Of a stretch of 64,000 bases of DNA, positions 37,276-44,895 are shown one piece after another; the stretch's first letter is position 1, and every line of letters starts with the position of its first letter. The position numbers were made by a program, and so were the translations under genes. The notes beneath the pieces were generated by a model. The model was not told the DNA's origin. It worked only from the letters and a program-made list of their open reading frames with translations, and searched no databases. The DNA comes from JACRLW01 sp046349595. Its GTDB lineage: Bacteria > Planctomycetota > UBA1135 > UBA2386. The DNA lies in contig JAXMCA010000001.1 of the NCBI GenBank assembly GCA_046349595.1, positions 1,302,001 to 1,366,000 on the forward strand. The letters run 5' to 3'.

Positions 37276-38496
37276 ATGCGCTGCCTGCTCGCTCCGTCTC
37301 TGCTACCCGCAGCCCTGCTCGTCACGACGTCCCTGCTCTCCGCGCAGGGAGTGGTGCCGCCGTTCCAGCTCTCGCAGCTCAACCCTCGTCCGAGCCTCGG
37401 CACCGGCGTCGTTCCCGGGACCGATGTGCAGCAGGTCCACATGGTCCACGTGGCGGGCGATCCGCCGAACATCTACCTGTGCGGCATGACCGTCACCGCG
37501 TTGCCGGCGGCGAACGGCGGCGTGGGTGGAACGGATGTCCTCAGCGGTCGCTATGACGCGGTCACCGACACCTTCACGCCCGACCTCTTCGCGGCGGCCT
37601 TCAACACGACGGGTACCGAGTTCGGGTTGACCTTCGATCCGACCGGGTTGCACGCGGTGATCGACCGTCTTCCTGGCTTCCCGGTCATCGCCTCACGTCC
37701 CAACACCAACTCGCCGTTCGTCATCGTCGGCAACGTGTCGGGACTGCCCACGCAGTCCTACTACGACCCGTCGCTGGCCTACTACCACGGCGTGCCTCAG
37801 CTCCTGCACGTCTTCGGCACGGACATCGCGATGAGCCCGATCTCGCTGACGACGGCGGCCCTCACCGGTCCGTCGGTGACGGTCGTGTTCACACCGGTCG
37901 CGGGTGCCACGGCGAACTCGCCGACCCCGGTTTGCGATTCGCAGGGCGAGATCATCGGGATCTCGCACCACAGCGTGCTTGCTGCGGACAACGACCACTA
38001 CATGTCGCTCGACCTCAACCCTGCCACCGGCGCGGTGTTGATGAACAACACGACCACGTGGACCAACAACGGCGGGTTCTGCGGCGGGCGGTTCTTCGAT
38101 GCCGAGTACACCCCGGCGCCCTATCACATCTTCTCGATCGACACCTTCTGGTGCACCGGCGGTCGCGCGCCGGTCGGCGGATCGATGGAGGTCCGCGCCA
38201 TGACTCCGCCGACCGCGTCGGCGTCGCTGTTCCTCTCCTATCTGCTGATCGGTGGGGGCTTCTCGGCGGCGGGGACACCGATCACGGGGATCAACGGCTT
38301 CTTCGGCCTGAGCTCGGTCTGGGTCGCCGCGGCGATGCCGTTGCACGACAACAACAACGGCGAGTCGTTGCTCACCTTCGCCGTGCCGAACACTCCCTCG
38401 CTGAACGGGGCCGTCCTGGCGTGCCAGTCGCTGACCGTGGATCTCATCGGCGGTCAGGCCACCTTCGGCAACACCGCGGCGATGGTGATCAACTGA
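37276..38496 (+). CDS. secreted beta-rich protein of unknown function
   Basis: A 406-aa protein with a signal peptide (PAALLVTTSLLSAQ, cleavage about residue 24). The mature part is Asn/Thr/Gly-rich beta-strand sequence with a few cysteines (YLCGMTV, VCDSQGE, GFCGGRFF, FWCTGG). The C-terminus (VPNTPSLNGAVLACQ, then TFGNTAAMVIN) resembles a C-terminal domain I associate with secreted proteins of high-GC planctomycetes; this is memory-based. The start is ATG 37276 with GAGG upstream. No enzyme motif is seen. Confidence 0.7.
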   Translation: MRCLLAPSLLPAALLVTTSLLSAQGVVPPFQLSQLNPRPSLGTGVVPGTDVQQVHMVHVAGDPPNIYLCGMTVTALPAANGGVGGTDVLSGRYDAVTDTFTPDLFAAAFNTTGTEFGLTFDPTGLHAVIDRLPGFPVIASRPNTNSPFVIVGNVSGLPTQSYYDPSLAYYHGVPQLLHVFGTDIAMSPISLTTAALTGPSVTVVFTPVAGATANSPTPVCDSQGEIIGISHHSVLAADNDHYMSLDLNPATGAVLMNNTTTWTNNGGFCGGRFFDAEYTPAPYHIFSIDTFWCTGGRAPVGGSMEVRAMTPPTASASLFLSYLLIGGGFSAAGTPITGINGFFGLSSVWVAAAMPLHDNNNGESLLTFAVPNTPSLNGAVLACQSLTVDLIGGQATFGNTAAMVIN

Positions 38497-38581
38497 TCGG
38501 CTGTGGGGCGACGCCGAGCGCCCCTCGGAGCAGGACGCCATCGACCGCAGCCGTCGGACCGCGCAACAAGAGGACCCTGCG

Positions 38582-39001
38582 GTGAAACTCCGCGTCGTGA
38601 TCGTCGGACGGCTCCGCGATCCGGGGCTCGAGAGCTTCGTCGCGGAGCTGGTCCAGCGTTCCCGCGCCTTCCTGCCGATCGAGATCCTGGCCGTCCGCGA
38701 CCTGTCGAGTTTGCGGGAGCGGGCCGTCCGTCCCCAAGTGCTGCTCGACGAGCGGGGGACGCAGATCGACAGCCCCGGCCTCGCCGCCTGGATCCGCGAC
38801 TGGCGTGACCGGGGGATCCGGCAGGTCGACTGGCTGATCGGGGATGCCCATGGCTTCGACCCACAGGATCGCGACAGCGCCGACCGCGTGTTGTCCCTCT
38901 CGCGGATGACCCTTCCGCATCGCCTGGCGATCGCCCTGCTGGTGGAGCAGCTCTACCGCGCCGGGACCATCCTCGCCGGTCATCCCTACCACCACGGCTG
39001 A
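38582..39001 (+). CDS. rlmH: 23S rRNA (pseudouridine1915-N3)-methyltransferase
   Basis: A 139-aa SPOUT enzyme from GTG 38582. LLDERGTQIDS, the SAM-knot region WLIGDAHGF and the C-terminal GHPYHHG are diagnostic. It methylates m3-Psi1915 in helix 69 of 23S rRNA. It is a stand-alone housekeeping gene immediately before the less GC-rich sigma/CHAT operon. Confidence 0.93.
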   Translation: MKLRVVIVGRLRDPGLESFVAELVQRSRAFLPIEILAVRDLSSLRERAVRPQVLLDERGTQIDSPGLAAWIRDWRDRGIRQVDWLIGDAHGFDPQDRDSADRVLSLSRMTLPHRLAIALLVEQLYRAGTILAGHPYHHG

Positions 39002-39194
39002 GGTGGCCGCTCTCGCCCGGGGCCACCCTTCTTCGGGTCTCGTGCCTTCGGTCCAACCACGGCGAGTCGGCTCGCCCCCTGCCGATCCGGCCGATAGGCT
39101 GCGCGCCTCGTCGCGCCGGGGCCAAGGTGAGTTCTGCCCTGCCTCCGCGGATCGGACGGATTTCTGAGGCGCGGGACGCCCTCTTGGACCCTAC

Positions 39195-39773
39195 ATGGCC
39201 GGACCAAACTTCGACCCCCGAGCCGAACTGGAGTTCGTCCGTCAGGTGATTGCCCGCGTTCCCCAAGCCGTGGACCGCTTCATCGAGCGCATGCGCTGTA
39301 TCCCCCGTTTCATCGGGTACCGGTGCATCGGTCGGCGCTGGTTTCGCGCACCGGAGATCGAGGACCTCAGTCAAGAGGTCACGAGGATCGTCTTGGAGAA
39401 GCTTCCTGAGTTCCGGGCGCAGTCCCCTCTCGAGCTATGGGTGCGGCGCATCTGCGAACTCGAGTTCCACAACATGCAACGGTCACGCCGCAAACGGGAG
39501 AGAGAGACGAACTGGAACGGAGAGGAACTCGAGGACGTCGTCCCCGAGTCGGCCATCGACGGCGAGAAGATCCGCGGCGCGATCGCACGATTGGGCGGCT
39601 ACGAGGCCGAGATCATCGACCTGCGGCACTTCGACGGACTCGGTTTCGACGACATCTCGGAGATCAAGGCCAAGCCTGTCGCAGCGATCAAGTCGGCCTA
39701 CTACCGGGGGATCCGTAGATTGGGTCGGATACTGGAAGACGAAATGGGATCTGAAGAAGGAGTCCAAACGTGA
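39195..39773 (+). CDS. ECF-like sigma-70 family RNA polymerase sigma factor
   Basis: A 192-aa two-domain sigma factor. Region 2 covers about residues 15-110 (EIEDLSQEVTRIVLEKL, LWVRRICELEFHNM) and region 4 about 125-185 (YEAEIIDLRHFDGLGFDDIS, then KSAYYRGIRRLGRIL). The linker is short, so it is of ECF type. It has a 193-nt upstream gap and probably its own promoter. Its stop overlaps the start of a membrane protein with an anti-sigma-like N-terminus (GTGA). A CHAT protease follows. GC content and codon use are visibly lower than in flanking genes. Confidence 0.85.
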   Translation: MAGPNFDPRAELEFVRQVIARVPQAVDRFIERMRCIPRFIGYRCIGRRWFRAPEIEDLSQEVTRIVLEKLPEFRAQSPLELWVRRICELEFHNMQRSRRKRERETNWNGEELEDVVPESAIDGEKIRGAIARLGGYEAEIIDLRHFDGLGFDDISEIKAKPVAAIKSAYYRGIRRLGRILEDEMGSEEGVQT

Positions 39774-40474
39774 ATGCCGAAATCGATGACATCCTCGAGC
39801 GCGTCCTCTGCGGGGACCTCTCGGAAGACTCGCCAGAGTTCCAGCAGGCGTGCTCGAACATTCCTGATCTCCGGGCCCGCCTCGCGCGTCTGAAGGAAGT
39901 CTGTGCGACCTTGGACGCGGCGGCCGTCGAGGAACGCGCCGGATTCGCGCGCGAACTCGCAGACACCCGGTTCGAATCCGCGGAGCGCGCCTATGCCGAC
40001 TCGCTCCGCGCCCAGATGTCCGTGCGTCGCGGCTCGCATCTCGCGCGCAACTTCGCCATTGCAGCGGCGGCGGCGGCGATCGTGACGGTGAGCTACTTTG
40101 CGCTGCACGACAGAGGATTCGCGCCAACGAGCCCGGGGGCACGGGGCGTAGGTGATATTCCGACGAGACCTGGTTCAGGAACCCTCGGCAATGCCGACGA
40201 AGTCACGCCCAATTTCCACACCGTCCAGGATGAGTACCGGATCTTCGACTGGTCCCGTCTGCGTCCCAAGGGCGCGTTCTACATCTTGACGGTCTACTCC
40301 GATGATGGTCGTGCGCACGAGATCTGGAGATCGGAGGAGCTGGAAGACATGACCTGCACGCCGCCCGTGGACAATGTGCGAGACTGGCCGGATCACATCT
40401 ACTACGCGCTCGAGGTCTTCGACGGTGCCGGGAATTCCTGGCATCGGTTCGGCGAAGCCGTGCGTTCCAGGTAG
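39770..40474 (+). CDS. single-pass membrane protein, putative anti-sigma factor
   Basis: A 234-aa protein from GTG 39770. Residues about 5-55 resemble an anti-sigma domain: LCGDLSEDSPEFQQACSNIP then DLRARLARL aligns with the zinc motif HxxxCxxCP of ZAS proteins, but His is Phe and the second Cys is Ile. One transmembrane helix lies near 91-110 (NFAIAAAAAAIVTVSYFALH). The outer domain (about 125-234) is beta-rich, with FYILTVYSDDG and HIYYALEVFDGAG. I infer an anti-sigma partner of the upstream gene; there is no direct proof. Confidence 0.55.
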   Translation: MNAEIDDILERVLCGDLSEDSPEFQQACSNIPDLRARLARLKEVCATLDAAAVEERAGFARELADTRFESAERAYADSLRAQMSVRRGSHLARNFAIAAAAAAIVTVSYFALHDRGFAPTSPGARGVGDIPTRPGSGTLGNADEVTPNFHTVQDEYRIFDWSRLRPKGAFYILTVYSDDGRAHEIWRSEELEDMTCTPPVDNVRDWPDHIYYALEVFDGAGNSWHRFGEAVRSR

Positions 40475-40479
40475 TTGCC

Positions 40480-42852
40480 GTGGCTCGGTCGCTCGACCTG
40501 CGGCATCTTGCGCGGATTCTGCTGTTGGCGGCTCTTCAAGCCGCTCCTGTGCACTCACAGACGACACCTCCGGGAGAATCGAAACCCACGGCTCCATCGG
40601 AAGCGGATCCCGACAGGATTCTCGCAGAATTGGAGCGCATATGCGGAGACGCAACCTACGCGGAGAGCCTGAGCACCGACACTCTCAGTGATTTCGTCTT
40701 CTGCGTGTGTGAAGTGATTCAGGAGCCGTCCGATGCCAACCTGAACGATCAGCAGAAGACTCGATTCAGGACGAATCTCGACCGACTGATGTCGCTCACG
40801 AATCGGATGCATGAGAACCGCGCCGAACGTCTGCTCTTGTCGGTAGCGCGATTCCGGCTATTCGAAATGGACACGGTCGGGGCGCGGATCGCCCTCGATC
40901 GGATCGGACAGGACTGCCCAGATTTGGAGGAATTCCTCGTCTTCAGAATCGTCACGCGCGTCATGCTCGAGACGCTGGAGGGCAATTCGGACGCAGCGAT
41001 GTCCGAAATCCGCAACGGGCTCGGCAAGGCGCGCGGGCCGGCGGATCGCGGCGAGTTCCTGGTTCTGCGGTGCAACTTGTTGATCGAGCGGGGGCTCGCC
41101 GACGTGGCTCTCGAGGACATCCGAAGTCTTCGCGAATTGGTCGGGGAGTTGAGGGAATCGAAGGAACTCTGGGCGGACGAGAAGCTTCTCAGCGCCGCTC
41201 AGTGTTTTGCCACAGGCGATGTTGCTCGCGCACGACGTTACCTCGAGTCTGACGGTTGGCTCGAGCAGAGTCCCGGAGCTCGCGCAATTCGGGATGCCTA
41301 TGCGGCAGCGGCAGATGTCTCCCGATCGATTCATGGATCGGAGGTGCGCCTGGAAGCCGCGCTGAATGACCCTCTGCTGCACGACAGCTTCCGGTCTGCG
41401 ATCGCGGTCAGACTCGCTCGCATCGCGTGGGAGGAGCGCCGAGATGTGGAGCGTGCACGTGAGCTCCTGGTCAGAGCAGGCGCCTTCGCACCTGCGGCGG
41501 TCACGTTGGAGTCCGAGATCTGTCTGGCGCAGGAGTCCGATACCGGGGTGATCATGCGGCAGTTGTCGATGCAGGCCGAAATCGTCGATGAGATGATGCG
41601 CGCCTGGTCTTCGGTGCCGGAATTGCAGTCGGGTACAGCATTCCTTCAGTTCGACGATCGGCGGCGAGCGTTGCAGGTCTTGCTGCGACTGCGAATGAAG
41701 GCCCAGCCAGGGGAAGACGGTATTGCAGCGGCATTCACCGACTTGTTGCGCGCACAGTCGCAGAGTTCATTGGCGCGGCGTCACCAGCTCGGTGCTGTGA
41801 CCCTCGAGGCGGTCCGCAACATGCTGGGCCCGGACGGATGTGGGATCGCCTATCTCCCCAGCAAGTTGGGGATCGATTGTTTCTACATCGATGCGGATCG
41901 CCTGGAGTGGTTCGGCTCGGACGAGGTCGAAATCCTCGATCAGACGATTGGACACTTCAAGTCACGACTGGAGCTGCTCGTCGCTCAGCAGTCTGATTCC
42001 AAAGCGGATGCGGATGCATTCGAGGCGGAGAAGGACGCCGAGTTGCTCGGGAAGATCTTGTTGCCCGACGCGATGCGTGAGCGGCTGAGAACCCGAAATG
42101 CGGTATTCGTGACCGGGAGTTCGTTACTGCAGGATCTGCCGTTCGAAGCCGTCGCCCTGGGAGGCGGCACGCCGCTGGGCGTCTCTCACGCTGTCCAGTC
42201 CCTGGGGTCCATCCCCCTCGGAGTGTGGCTTGCGGCATCCAAGGTAGGGAGCTCGGAGCCCGGTGTCTCATTGGCTGCCGTGCTGGCTCCAGAGAACTGG
42301 GATTTCAGCGGGGCGGCTCTTCCGGAGTTCGACGCCTCGGAAGTGACGAGGATTCTCGGGCGCCCACCCGGCTTGACCGACCTGCTCGGAGAGCGGTGCA
42401 CGCCTGCCGCCTTGACGGAGCTTCTCGCCCACTCCGCGGGTCTCGTTCACATCTTCGCCCACGGCGTCGATCGCGAAACGAACGCACATGGAGGCATTGC
42501 CCTGGAGTCTGGGTCGCTGTTCCCGGAGTCGCTCCCGACGGACTCCATCTCCGGGGTGATCTTCCTGTCGAGTTGCTCGGCCTCCCGGCGATCGTTCCGA
42601 CCGGGAGACGATGATGCGGTTGGTTCGACTGCCGGTTGCTTCCTTCTTGCTGGTGCGCGTGCGGTCATCGCCCCGACCTTCGATGTCAGCCTTGCCTCGC
42701 AGGTGGCATTGGCTTCCCGGTTTCATCTCGCATATCGAGCGAGTGCATCACCTGCGGAGAGTCTGCGACGTGCCCGACTCGAGGCTGCAGGGGACAATCG
42801 TGCAGCGCGTCTCGCTTTCTGCACGGTGCGACTGTTCGGCTTCGGCAACTGA
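40480..42852 (+). CDS. exported TPR-like/CHAT-domain caspase-fold protease
   Basis: A 790-aa protein from GTG 40480, 5 nt after the previous stop. The N-terminus looks like a signal peptide (ARILLLAALQAAPVHSQ). Residues about 60-430 are helical, TPR-like. The CHAT domain (about 445-790) has LLQDLPFEAVAL, the catalytic His661 in VHIFAHG and Cys699 in VIFLSSCSAS, followed by CFLLAGARAVIAP; the His-Cys dyad and spacing are those of active CHAT proteases. With an upstream sigma/anti-sigma pair, it may be the effector or the trigger of an envelope signal. Confidence 0.85.
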   Translation: MARSLDLRHLARILLLAALQAAPVHSQTTPPGESKPTAPSEADPDRILAELERICGDATYAESLSTDTLSDFVFCVCEVIQEPSDANLNDQQKTRFRTNLDRLMSLTNRMHENRAERLLLSVARFRLFEMDTVGARIALDRIGQDCPDLEEFLVFRIVTRVMLETLEGNSDAAMSEIRNGLGKARGPADRGEFLVLRCNLLIERGLADVALEDIRSLRELVGELRESKELWADEKLLSAAQCFATGDVARARRYLESDGWLEQSPGARAIRDAYAAAADVSRSIHGSEVRLEAALNDPLLHDSFRSAIAVRLARIAWEERRDVERARELLVRAGAFAPAAVTLESEICLAQESDTGVIMRQLSMQAEIVDEMMRAWSSVPELQSGTAFLQFDDRRRALQVLLRLRMKAQPGEDGIAAAFTDLLRAQSQSSLARRHQLGAVTLEAVRNMLGPDGCGIAYLPSKLGIDCFYIDADRLEWFGSDEVEILDQTIGHFKSRLELLVAQQSDSKADADAFEAEKDAELLGKILLPDAMRERLRTRNAVFVTGSSLLQDLPFEAVALGGGTPLGVSHAVQSLGSIPLGVWLAASKVGSSEPGVSLAAVLAPENWDFSGAALPEFDASEVTRILGRPPGLTDLLGERCTPAALTELLAHSAGLVHIFAHGVDRETNAHGGIALESGSLFPESLPTDSISGVIFLSSCSASRRSFRPGDDDAVGSTAGCFLLAGARAVIAPTFDVSLASQVALASRFHLAYRASASPAESLRRARLEAAGDNRAARLAFCTVRLFGFGN

Positions 42853-42920
42853 TCTACTCCTCCGGAGGATTCGCGCGGCACGCGCGGATTCTCGTGAGCA
42901 GTCGATGCCAGCAGGACCGA

Positions 42921-42996
42921 CAGCGCGGCCGAGTGCCTCGGGGTGCGGTGAGCGAAGCGAGCCGCACCCCTTCGGTTGCGGCAGGAGGCCGCGCTG
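42921..42996. repeat. nested palindromes between convergent genes (possible bidirectional terminator)
   Basis: Outer arms CAGCGCGGCC (42921-42930) and GGCCGCGCTG (42987-42996) are perfect complements. Inside, GGGGTGCGG (42940-42948) pairs with CCGCACCCC (42962-42970) around GAGCGAAGCGAG. Shorter competing stems exist: CCGAG/CTCGG at 42929-42941 and CCGCA/TGCGG at 42962-42981. The site lies between the CHAT gene stop and the convergent FG-GAP gene stop. Confidence 0.5.
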
Positions 42997-43005
42997 AGAG
43001 AGGGG

Positions 43006-44754
43006 TCAGTGAGGACGAGTCGCCGGGCCGACACTCGGCGTCGATGGGGGGGACCCGGAGCCGACCGGGAGACGGCGCAGGATGACCGAACTGCCCAGGC
43101 GAGACCCGCCGGGTCGTGCGACTGGCCTCTCCGTCCCGCTCCCATGCTCGGTGTGATCCCGCACCGGTCCCATGTAGACCGACACCGCTTCGCCCGCCTG
43201 ACTGTTCATCGCCACGGCGATCACGTGGCTGCGCGTGGCGGCGATCAGGTTCCCGAAGGAGTCCAACTGCACGAAGCGCACCTCGAGGAAGTGCGTGTGC
43301 CCGTGGTCCCAGTACTCGCTGCTCTCCCCGGTGACCACCGGGACGTCGTAGTGACCCTCGTAGCCGCTCACGCCGTGGAGCGCGTGGTAGCGGTCGGAGC
43401 GCGCGGTGGACTCCATCTGCGAGTCGCCGAGTGATTCGTCGAAGTCGCCGGCGTAGTCGACGACTTCGACGTGGGTCATGCCGGTGGCGAGGCTTCCGAC
43501 GTCGAGCTTGAGTGCCAGGGTCGGGTCGGTGGTGGAGATCGTCGAATCGATCGACCAGGTGGAGTCGACGGTGGCGGAGAGGATCGAGGGATCGACGGCG
43601 TTGGGGTCGTCGAAGGCGATGCCGACCTTGACGGCGACGGAGTCGACCGAGGTCAGGCCGGCGACCAGGTCGGCGTGACCGTCGCGGTCCATGTCGGTGA
43701 AGGCGGGTGGCGCGAGGTCGAGCGGGCTGCCGGGATGGGTGCCGTCCCAGACCGTGAAGGCCTTGCGCGTGTTCGCGGTGTCGGCGAACCACTCGGTGGC
43801 GGGTGATCCGCTGTCGGTCTGACGGAGCAGGACCACCGCGTCGAAGCTCGCGCGCTGGGTGATCATGCAGTCGGACAGGCCGTCCGCATCGAGGTCGGCG
43901 CAGGCCATGCCGCTCGGGTCATCGATCGAACTCAGGCTGACGTCGTCCTCGGAGCCGCCCTGCCGGAAGACCTTGAGGGCGAAGCCGCCCGTGACGGGGT
44001 GGAGCCAGCACAACCGGTCCGCTGCGTCGCCCTTGTGCAGGGGTGCCAGGAAGCTCCCCATCGCCGAGGTCGCGAGCTGGGTCGCCGTGCCGCTCGGCGG
44101 GACCAGGAGAAGACCATCGGCCGCGGTGGCGACGGCCACCGAGACGCTGCCGTTGCCCTGCCAGTCGAGCAGTGCGAGATCGACGACGGCCGACGAGAGG
44201 CTCAGTGTGCCGACCGCGGAGACCGTGCCCGCGACATCGGTGGCGTAGAGGAGCGTGTGGCCGTCGGCATGGACACCCACGAGCGCGCGACCGCCGTCGA
44301 CCTCCGCGCACAGCACGCGCTGGGCGCCGACCCAGGCCCCGGTGAGCGCGAGCGTGTCCGACATCGAGCCACTGCTCGCCTGGTATTCATCGACGTGCAG
44401 GCCGTCGTTGCCGACGACGTAGATCCGCGTCGGCGCTTGGGGAGTGGCGTCGCTCGCGGCGAAGTCGTGGGCGTAGAAGCCCGAAGCCGTCTGGAATCCG
44501 AGCGGCTGTCGGGTGACGACGGCGGAGCGGAATCCGCTGAGTGTGCCGTCGCGGAGGGCGATCACGTCGGCGCGCAAGTCGCCGTCGACGTCGCAGGCAT
44601 CGACGCGGGTGTAGCCGTCGTACGGCGGGGGCGGCGTTTCCTCGGGCGGCAGATCGTAGGTGTATTCGGTGGCGCCCTGGTCCTGTGCGAGGAGCGGCGC
44701 GACGAGGAGCGAGAGGAACGCGGCGAGGGGGACGAGACGGACGAGGGGGAACAT
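43006..44754 (-). CDS. exported FG-GAP/VCBS-repeat protein
   Basis: A 582-aa protein with a signal peptide (LAAFLSLLVAPLLAQ). Repeats carry calcium-type loops: DACDVDGDLRADVIAL, ADLDADGLSDCMI and FTDMDRDGHADLVAG, as in integrin-like FG-GAP/VCBS propellers, over about residues 45-390. A further beta domain follows to about 535. The last 45 residues are Arg/Pro/Ser-rich and look unlike folded sequence; the reading there may reflect a frameshift or read-through into non-coding DNA. Function unknown, probably surface-related. Confidence 0.75.
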   Translation of the reverse strand: MFPLVRLVPLAAFLSLLVAPLLAQDQGATEYTYDLPPEETPPPPYDGYTRVDACDVDGDLRADVIALRDGTLSGFRSAVVTRQPLGFQTASGFYAHDFAASDATPQAPTRIYVVGNDGLHVDEYQASSGSMSDTLALTGAWVGAQRVLCAEVDGGRALVGVHADGHTLLYATDVAGTVSAVGTLSLSSAVVDLALLDWQGNGSVSVAVATAADGLLLVPPSGTATQLATSAMGSFLAPLHKGDAADRLCWLHPVTGGFALKVFRQGGSEDDVSLSSIDDPSGMACADLDADGLSDCMITQRASFDAVVLLRQTDSGSPATEWFADTANTRKAFTVWDGTHPGSPLDLAPPAFTDMDRDGHADLVAGLTSVDSVAVKVGIAFDDPNAVDPSILSATVDSTWSIDSTISTTDPTLALKLDVGSLATGMTHVEVVDYAGDFDESLGDSQMESTARSDRYHALHGVSGYEGHYDVPVVTGESSEYWDHGHTHFLEVRFVQLDSFGNLIAATRSHVIAVAMNSQAGEAVSVYMGPVRDHTEHGSGTERPVARPGGSRLGSSVILRRLPVGSGSPPSTPSVGPATRPH

Positions 44755-44895
44755 CGAGCCTCCGGAGCGTTGAGCGCGCGCGAGCGATGCGCGACTTGCC
44801 CCCTGAGGGTCCGCACGGCGACCGGAGGTTTCGGAAATCGCGGGGGCGCTGCGACCGTCACGGGCTCGCGACGTGTCGCCCGCGTGGCGCGCCGC

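Noticed and set aside
39195..42852. Classical CHAT-containing defence system of the Craspase or gasdermin type
   Set aside because: No type III-E Cas effector, CRISPR array or gasdermin-like pore protein lies nearby, and the protease looks exported.
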